10,000 nucleotides of DNA. Source: Asticcacaulis sp. (GTDB taxonomy: Bacteria; Pseudomonadota; Alphaproteobacteria; Caulobacterales; Caulobacteraceae). The translations under genes were made by a program, and so were the position numbers. Under the pieces are notes generated by a model. The model saw nothing but the letters and a program-made list of their open reading frames with translations. It was not told where the DNA came from and ran no database searches. Of this stretch, positions 5,915 to 10,000 are shown in pieces (positions within the stretch are counted from its first letter, which is position 1; each line of letters starts with the position of its first letter). The stretch spans positions 1 through 10,000 of the forward strand of contig NZ_JAIWNX010000050.1 of assembly GCF_020217185.1 (NCBI RefSeq), given 5' to 3'.

Positions 5915-6286
5915 ATGACCACCGAGCCTGCTTTCTTTGCCTATCCCTTTGACGCGGCCTTTTCCGAGGCTGTGCGTATTGGCGACACCCTCTACCTGTC
6001 CGGCCATATCGGTGATGACGACGACGGCAATCTTGCCAGCGGTTTTGAAGCCGAAGTGAAGCAGATGATGGCCAATGTGACGGCGTCTCTGGCCCGCTTT
6101 GATCTGGGGCTGGACGCCCTGATCTCGGTGCGGGTCATGCTTACGGATATGGGACAGATTGAGCGCTTCAACACGCTGTTCGCGGCCTGTTTTGGCGACA
6201 ACCCCCTGCCCGTGTGCTCGGCCTTTGGCGTCACGGAACTGGCGCTCGACGCGACGGTCGAGATTGAATGTGTGGCAAGGCTTTAA
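5915..6286 (+). CDS. RidA/YjgF/Rut-family protein lacking the catalytic arginine
   Basis: A 123-residue protein of the RidA (YjgF/YER057c/UK114) family, normally a cytoplasmic trimer that hydrolyses reactive enamine/imine intermediates made by PLP enzymes. Seen here: the N-terminal AVRIGDTLYLSGHIG strand pair, the central helix, RVMLTDM, and the closing strand VEIECVARL. The length is typical. In archetypal RidA the last third reads P-x-R-S with an arginine (E. coli R105) that holds the substrate carboxylate. Here the matching segment is PVCSAFGV, with Cys101 in place of that arginine. The protein therefore probably belongs to a Rid subgroup without classical 2-aminoacrylate deaminase activity. 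It lies 83 bases after ftsK. The start is ATG 5915, with no strong Shine-Dalgarno sequence but a good family fit. Confidence 0.88.
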   Translation: MTTEPAFFAYPFDAAFSEAVRIGDTLYLSGHIGDDDDGNLASGFEAEVKQMMANVTASLARFDLGLDALISVRVMLTDMGQIERFNTLFAACFGDNPLPVCSAFGVTELALDATVEIECVARL

Positions 6287-6341
6287 GCCCCATTCACCCG
6301 CGGTTTAGTTTACGGCCATCATGTGCGGTCCTTATGTCATT

Positions 6342-6369
6342 TTGACGCCCTCAACCCGTCATCATAGCC
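6342..6369 (+). promoter_or_regulatory. Possible promoter of lolA
   Basis: TTGACG (6342-6347) is a good -35 match and is followed after 16 bases by CATAGC (6364-6369), which matches TATAAT at only three of six positions. It lies in the 129-base gap between the RidA-family gene and lolA, at a suitable distance from the start. The weak -10 keeps this tentative; lolA could also be transcribed from upstream. Confidence 0.25.
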
Positions 6370-6415
6370 GGTTAGGGTCTTTCTCAACGGATCGTATCAC
6401 CGTATGAGAGAGATC

Positions 6416-7081
6416 ATGACCGAGCTTACCAAACGCGCCCTGCTTACGGGCCTCACCGCCGCCAGCCTTTTGACCACCGCGCCTGTGTGGGCGCAAGGGC
6501 GTAACACGATCCAGCAATTCGTGACCCCGCCGAAGTTCAGCGCGCAGGATCAAGGGCGCATCGACCGCGCCGTCGCCTATCTGCAATCCTTAGGGACAGG
6601 CGGCGGACGCTTTGAGCAAACCGATTACAAGGGGCGCACCACCGCCGGTAACTGGTGGCTGCAACGGCCCGGCAAGATCCGTTTTGAGTACGATGCGCCC
6701 TATTCGCTGCTGGTCGTATCGGATGGCAAGACGGTCAATACCTGGGACCCGCGTCTGAAGGCCTTTAACCAGTACCCCCTCAACGCCACGCCGCTGTCTC
6801 TGTTTCTGTCGAAGCAGATTCGCCTCGATCAGGGCGTCATCGTCACTGAGGTCACGAGGACCACGGACGGCTTCCGCCTGAAGGCGCGCGACCGCCGCCG
6901 CGATGTCGAAGGCTCTATCCTGATGACCTTCATCGAGCGCGGCAATGCCCTGCAACTGGGGGAATGGACGGTGACGGATCAGCAGGGCAAGGGCACGCGC
7001 GTCAAGCTGGTCACCTTTGACCGCAATGCCGCCGTGCGCCCGGACCTGTTTGTGCTGAGAAAGCCGAAGGGCGCGAACTAA
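6416..7081 (+). CDS. lolA: Outer-membrane lipoprotein carrier protein LolA
   Basis: A periplasmic chaperone that takes lipoproteins from the LolCDE complex at the inner membrane to the outer membrane. From ATG 6416 the product has 221 residues and begins with a clear Sec signal peptide: a basic start (TKR), the hydrophobic ALLTGLTAASLLTTA, and cleavage after VWA. The LolA domain follows, with the characteristic F-x-Q early strand (GRFEQTDYKG), the RPGKIRFEYDAP block, and the VSDGKTVNTWDP and LSLFL segments. ATG 6404, four codons upstream in the same frame, is an alternative; 6416 gives the more usual signal peptide and has a purine-rich GAGAGA just before it. The gene lies downstream of ftsK, as it often does in Alphaproteobacteria. 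Its TAA overlaps the pbpC stop on the other strand, leaving no room for a terminator between them. Confidence 0.88.
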   Translation: MTELTKRALLTGLTAASLLTTAPVWAQGRNTIQQFVTPPKFSAQDQGRIDRAVAYLQSLGTGGGRFEQTDYKGRTTAGNWWLQRPGKIRFEYDAPYSLLVVSDGKTVNTWDPRLKAFNQYPLNATPLSLFLSKQIRLDQGVIVTEVTRTTDGFRLKARDRRRDVEGSILMTFIERGNALQLGEWTVTDQQGKGTRVKLVTFDRNAAVRPDLFVLRKPKGAN

Positions 7082-9171
7082 GGTTTCGGCTGCGCAATCG
7101 CTTTGATCCGCACGCGCGAGCGACTGGTGACGCCGTCGGCATCGACGACGCTGACTTCGTAAAAGCCTTCGGCCTCAGGCCGCCATTCGACGCGGCCTTC
7201 CGTATCGGCCACAACAGGCTGGCCATTAACGTACCAACTCAGTGGCCCCTTGCCCCGCGCCGAGGGTTTCAGCCCGCGCGTGGCGCTCAGCTTGCCTCCC
7301 GTCACCTGCCCCTCGACATAGACGGTGGCCTGATCCGGCGGGAAGAGGATGGACGGCCCGCGCACGGCGGGTTTGAGGGCCTTTAAGGCTTCGGGGGCCG
7401 CCGCCGGGGTCAGGCTTTGCGGGGCCTGCGACGGGGCATTGATCTGATCGAAGACATCAAACAGCAGGGGTGCGGAGGCTTCGCGCCCCGTCTGATCGGC
7501 GCGCGAACCGCCATCGGGGCGACCCGTCCACACCAATACGGCATAGCCGCCCGCCACCCCGACCGCCAGCGCGTCACGAAACCCGTAGGAGGTGCCGGTC
7601 TTATAGGCCGGGCGGCTGGCCGTCTTCATCAGATGCGCGGGCAGGCGTCCAGCCGGCGGCGGGGTTTCGCGCAGGATGCTGATGACACGCGACGCCGCAT
7701 CGGCGGCCATCAGTCGCTGACCGGGACGGCTGAGATTGGCCTTGGCGTCGGCTTCCGTCCAGGCCAGCGGCTTCATCAGGCCCTTATCCCCCAGAGCCGC
7801 ATAGAGTGCCCCCAGGTCCTGCAATTCGATCCCGGCACCGCCAAGTGCCAGAGCCAGACCGGCGTCGCGCAGGCCGGTCTTGGGGCGGATCAGGTGTACC
7901 CCCACCCCTTGCAGACGCGATTCAAAGGCCCCGGCCCCGATGCGATTGAGCACCGCCACGGCGGGCACATTAAGCGAGTGCGTCAGGGCTTCCTTGGCCG
8001 ACACCTCACCGTGGAACACCTTGTCGAAATTTTCCGGCTGATAGTCACCAAAGCGTGTTGGAGCGTCCATCAGGCGCGTATCGGGGGCGACGATCCCCTC
8101 TTCGAAGCCGTACCCGTAGATGAAGGGTTTGAGCGTCGAACCGGGTGAGCGGATGGCCTGCACCATGTCGATCCAGCCGCCCGTGCGGTCAAGGCCCGCC
8201 GAACCGACGCTGGCCCGCACGGCCCGCGAACGGATTTCAATGACGAGGATGGCCGTCGAAGAGTTCGGGCCCTGTGCCACCGCCGTTTGCCGCGCCAGCG
8301 CTTCCAGTCGCGCCTGCAACGGTGCATCAAGCGTCGTCACCACCGTCGCCTGAAGGCCTTTGGCCTCAGAGGCCAGCCTTCCTGCCGCGTGCCAACCCAA
8401 TGCCGGGAAGGCAAAACGTTTGACGATCATAGGCTCCGTTTTGGCTTCGGCCACCTGAGCGGGACTAAGCACGCCCTTGGCCGCCATGCGCTCCAGCACA
8501 AGGTTGCGCGCCCGCAAGGCGCGTTCCGGATGACGGTCTGGGCGGCGGGCTTCCGGCGCTTGTGGCAAGGCGATCAGCAGGGCCTGTTCACCCAAAGTCA
8601 GGCTTTCCGGCTCATGGCCGAAATAGGACAGCGAGGCCGCGCGCACCCCTTCCAGATTGCCGCCATAGGGGGCCAGTGTCAGATAGAGCGACAGGATATC
8701 GCGCTTGGAAAAGCGCGCCTCCAGTTGCCACGCCCGGAAGACCTCGATCAGCTTCGACAGGTAGTTGCGGGGTTTGGGCTCCAGCAATCGCGCCGTCTGC
8801 ATGGACAGGGTCGAGCCGCCGGAGACGATGCCCCCCGCGCTGAGGTTGGAGCCGAAAGCACGCGCAATGGCTATGGCATCGACCCCCTGATGCCACCAGA
8901 AGCGCTCATCCTCGACCTTGAGCAGGTGTTTGATAAAGCCGGGGTCGGTGCGGTCGAGGTCGGCACGGATACGCCACGTCCCCCCTTCGACAGGCAGCGC
9001 CCTGAGCCACGCGCCATTGTGATCCAGCGCCACCGCCGAGGCGGCTTTGGCGCGCGTCAGATCAGGCGGCAGGGCCAGATCAGCGACACAAACCGCCACC
9101 TGAAAGGCCACAAAGCCGATCAGGGGTTTGATCAGACGGGGGATCAGCCGGTCCATCCCATCAATCTTCAC
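7078..9171 (-). CDS. pbpC: Penicillin-binding protein 1C (bifunctional transglycosylase/transpeptidase)
   Basis: A 697-residue class A penicillin-binding protein of the 1C type. It is anchored by one helix (about residues 12-34) and builds or repairs peptidoglycan in the periplasm. Glycosyltransferase (GT51) motifs are present: EDERFWWHQG (87-96), GGSTLSMQ (118-125) and the YGGNLEG block (169-175). Transpeptidase motifs are complete: S345-T-L-K348, S399-L-N401 and K524-T-G-T527. The C-terminal domain (about 605-692) matches the beta-sandwich typical of PBP1C. It is somewhat shorter than the E. coli protein (770 residues). The GTG start at 9171 overlaps the stop of the PIN toxin gene (GTGA); ATG 9156, five codons later, is the alternative. 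The upstream alpha-2-macroglobulin is its usual partner. Known proposals link the pair to wall repair after outer-membrane breach, but here the genes are separated by a toxin-antitoxin pair. Confidence 0.95.
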   Translation of the reverse strand: MKIDGMDRLIPRLIKPLIGFVAFQVAVCVADLALPPDLTRAKAASAVALDHNGAWLRALPVEGGTWRIRADLDRTDPGFIKHLLKVEDERFWWHQGVDAIAIARAFGSNLSAGGIVSGGSTLSMQTARLLEPKPRNYLSKLIEVFRAWQLEARFSKRDILSLYLTLAPYGGNLEGVRAASLSYFGHEPESLTLGEQALLIALPQAPEARRPDRHPERALRARNLVLERMAAKGVLSPAQVAEAKTEPMIVKRFAFPALGWHAAGRLASEAKGLQATVVTTLDAPLQARLEALARQTAVAQGPNSSTAILVIEIRSRAVRASVGSAGLDRTGGWIDMVQAIRSPGSTLKPFIYGYGFEEGIVAPDTRLMDAPTRFGDYQPENFDKVFHGEVSAKEALTHSLNVPAVAVLNRIGAGAFESRLQGVGVHLIRPKTGLRDAGLALALGGAGIELQDLGALYAALGDKGLMKPLAWTEADAKANLSRPGQRLMAADAASRVISILRETPPPAGRLPAHLMKTASRPAYKTGTSYGFRDALAVGVAGGYAVLVWTGRPDGGSRADQTGREASAPLLFDVFDQINAPSQAPQSLTPAAAPEALKALKPAVRGPSILFPPDQATVYVEGQVTGGKLSATRGLKPSARGKGPLSWYVNGQPVVADTEGRVEWRPEAEGFYEVSVVDADGVTSRSRVRIKAIAQPKP

Positions 9172-9563
9172 GGCTGCCTCGCGGCGACGCCTTGCGCCGA
9201 AAGCAAGGCAACGGCTTTGTGGTCAAAAGACACAAACGTCTCTCCCCCCAGCCACGCCCCTTCAAAAGCGATAACGCCATCGGCAAAATCGCCCCCGGCC
9301 CTCAGGACTGCCAGCCCCGCTTCGACCGCCGGACGGTTGACCTCCACATGCGCGGTGGACATTAGCGCCTCAATGGCTGCGGCGATATCTTGTGTCCCGA
9401 AGCCATAGACCCGACGCAGCACCCAGACGAATTCACACAGACAAGGCAGGGCGATGGCAATAAGTGAGGCTTCGGTCAAAAGCTTCGCCGCCAGATCACC
9501 CTGTACCGGGTCATCGCGAACGACCGCGCGTACCAATATATTGGTATCAACGCTGATCTTCAT
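9168..9563 (-). CDS. PIN-domain toxin (VapC-like ribonuclease)
   Basis: A 131-residue PIN-domain protein, expected to be a Mg-dependent endoribonuclease that attacks tRNA, rRNA or mRNA when freed from its antitoxin. The acidic metal-binding residues of the fold are visible: D6 in VDTNILVRA, E44 in CLCEFVWVL, D92 and D95 in GGDFADGVIAFEG, and D114 in SFDHKAV. The active site therefore looks intact and the length is typical. The start at ATG 9563 overlaps the antitoxin stop by ATGA, the usual translational coupling of such pairs, and the stop overlaps the pbpC start by GTGA. The order antitoxin then toxin matches VapBC. The RNA target cannot be predicted. Confidence 0.9.
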   Translation of the reverse strand: MKISVDTNILVRAVVRDDPVQGDLAAKLLTEASLIAIALPCLCEFVWVLRRVYGFGTQDIAAAIEALMSTAHVEVNRPAVEAGLAVLRAGGDFADGVIAFEGAWLGGETFVSFDHKAVALLSAQGVAARQP

Positions 9564-9811
9564 TCCTCACCGGCCCAGCCAGCGGCGGCGGCGGCGTCCA
9601 TCTCCTCAAGCGAGGCGATCTTGTTGGTGCGGCCCGACAGCAGGCCAATAAAGCCTGTAATCGAGCCCGCCGGTCTGGCCGCCCGGATCACCCCACGGCC
9701 ATCCGGCAGAAGATCAAGCTCAATCTGTTCACCCGGTCGAATGCCCAGATGCTGAAGCACCTCTTTGCGGAAGGTCACCTGCCCGCGTGAGGTTACCGTT
9801 AATGTCGTCAT
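9560..9811 (-). CDS. AbrB/SpoVT-type antitoxin (VapB-like)
   Basis: An 83-residue antitoxin. Residues 1-46 form a SpoVT/AbrB swapped-hairpin DNA-binding domain (TLTVTSRGQVTFRKEVLQHL, then GIRPGEQIELDLLPDGRGVI). The tail ends in LEEMDAAAAAGWAGEE, the kind of short helix that plugs the PIN toxin's active site. Known relatives neutralise the toxin and repress their own operon. In line with this, a perfect 13-base inverted repeat with an embedded promoter lies 16 bases upstream. GAGGTG six bases before ATG 9811 is a good Shine-Dalgarno sequence and supports the start. The stop codon overlaps the toxin start by four bases. Confidence 0.9.
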   Translation of the reverse strand: MTTLTVTSRGQVTFRKEVLQHLGIRPGEQIELDLLPDGRGVIRAARPAGSITGFIGLLSGRTNKIASLEEMDAAAAAGWAGEE

Positions 9812-9815
9812 GTCA

Positions 9816-9821
9816 CACCTC
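9816..9821 (-). promoter_or_regulatory. Ribosome binding site of the antitoxin gene
   Basis: GAGGTG on the - strand, with its AGG six bases before ATG 9811. It confirms the antitoxin start and gives it a stronger initiation site than the toxin, whose own site is crowded against its ATG. Confidence 0.65.
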
Positions 9822-9827
9822 GCCGCA

Positions 9828-9857
9828 GATTGTAATGCAAAATTGCATTACAATCAA
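9828..9857 (-). promoter_or_regulatory. Operator and promoter of the toxin-antitoxin module
   Basis: GATTGTAATGCAA (9828-9840) and TTGCATTACAATC (9843-9855) are perfect 13-base inverted arms around a two-base AA centre. The segment is AT-rich in a GC-rich setting. Read on the - strand, the same segment carries a -35 TTGATT (9857-9852), a 17-base spacer and a -10 TACAAT (9834-9829; five of six matches). Repressor bound to the repeat would cover the promoter, as expected for antitoxin autoregulation. Transcription would start some 10-15 bases before the antitoxin ATG. No T tract follows, so it is not a terminator. Confidence 0.8.
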
Positions 9858-9874
9858 ACAGCCTTGCAATGGGC

Positions 9875-10000
9875 TTATCGCGGGGCCACCGTCAGACGCC
9901 CGCCCGCCGTGCGTGCATAGAGATCGTGGCGATAGAGGTCCTTCACCTCGACGCCCGGCAGGTAGTAGTCACCCGGCGTCACGGCGCGTGCCACATATGC
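9875..10000 (-). CDS. Bacterial alpha-2-macroglobulin, C-terminal end (cut by window edge)
   Basis: The last 41 codons of a gene that runs out of the window on the - strand and ends in TAA at 9877-9875. The visible tail reads AYVARAVTPGDYYLPGVEV, then a KDLYRHDLYARTAGGRLTV-like end. This matches the typical end of bacterial alpha-2-macroglobulins (YfhM type): the ARAVTPG, LPG, Y-R-x-D and A-R-T-x-x-G-R-L-T/V patterns. These large periplasmic lipoproteins trap attacking proteases and are usually encoded next to pbpC, as here. That context raises confidence even though only a small part is visible. The thioester region cannot be checked. It ends 63 bases before the antitoxin gene on the same strand. 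Confidence 0.8.
   Translation of the reverse strand, partial: AYVARAVTPGDYYLPGVEVKDLYRHDLYARTAGGRLTVAPR

Noticed and set aside
5903..5917. CATAAA-TCG-TTTATG inverted repeat covering the RidA-family start codon
   Set aside because: Six A/T-rich pairs are too weak to claim a translational switch, and such short repeats arise by chance.
8287..9408. Long open frame on the + strand (373 codons) opposite pbpC and the toxin gene
   Set aside because: Antisense shadow of motif-complete pbpC; it crosses two real genes and has low-quality composition.

Overview
The window looks like chromosomal DNA from a GC-rich alphaproteobacterium, most likely of the Caulobacter/Asticcacaulis/Brevundimonas type. 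This rests on the protein families, a cluster of CtrA-like TTAACC boxes ahead of ftsK, GANTC (CcrM-type) sites, and the ftsK/lolA and alpha-2-macroglobulin/pbpC neighbourhoods. It is an inference from context; no database search was made.

Left part (1-2650, + strand): the tail of a thioredoxin gene with a strong intrinsic terminator, then a lipid-kinase-family gene (DAGK catalytic domain) abutting a calcineurin-like metallophosphoesterase gene. A LysE/RhtB exporter gene follows. Its first 15 codons are in a different frame from the rest, across a TTTTGGGGG run, so it is frameshifted or contains a sequencing error.

Middle (2650-3350): a short, self-contained unit not explained by any recognised family. 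A near-perfect Shine-Dalgarno sequence precedes a 24-codon reading frame, which is followed by an intrinsic terminator. Next comes a convergent (- strand) gene for a very acidic 91-residue protein, then the ftsK control region with several TTAACC boxes.

Right-centre (3348-7081, + strand): ftsK (cell-division DNA translocase), a RidA/YjgF-family gene that lacks the usual catalytic arginine, and lolA (periplasmic lipoprotein chaperone). lolA meets pbpC tail to tail with a 4-base overlap of stop codons.

Right part (7078-10000, - strand): read in the direction of transcription, this is the end of a bacterial alpha-2-macroglobulin gene, then an AbrB-type antitoxin and PIN-domain toxin pair, then pbpC (penicillin-binding protein 1C). 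Alpha-2-macroglobulin and pbpC are a well-known partner pair. Here a complete toxin-antitoxin module with its own operator and promoter sits between them, and its toxin gene overlaps pbpC by GTGA. pbpC may therefore be expressed from the autoregulated toxin-antitoxin promoter as well as by read-through. This arrangement, the small 24-codon gene and the lysE frameshift are the points most worth a second look.
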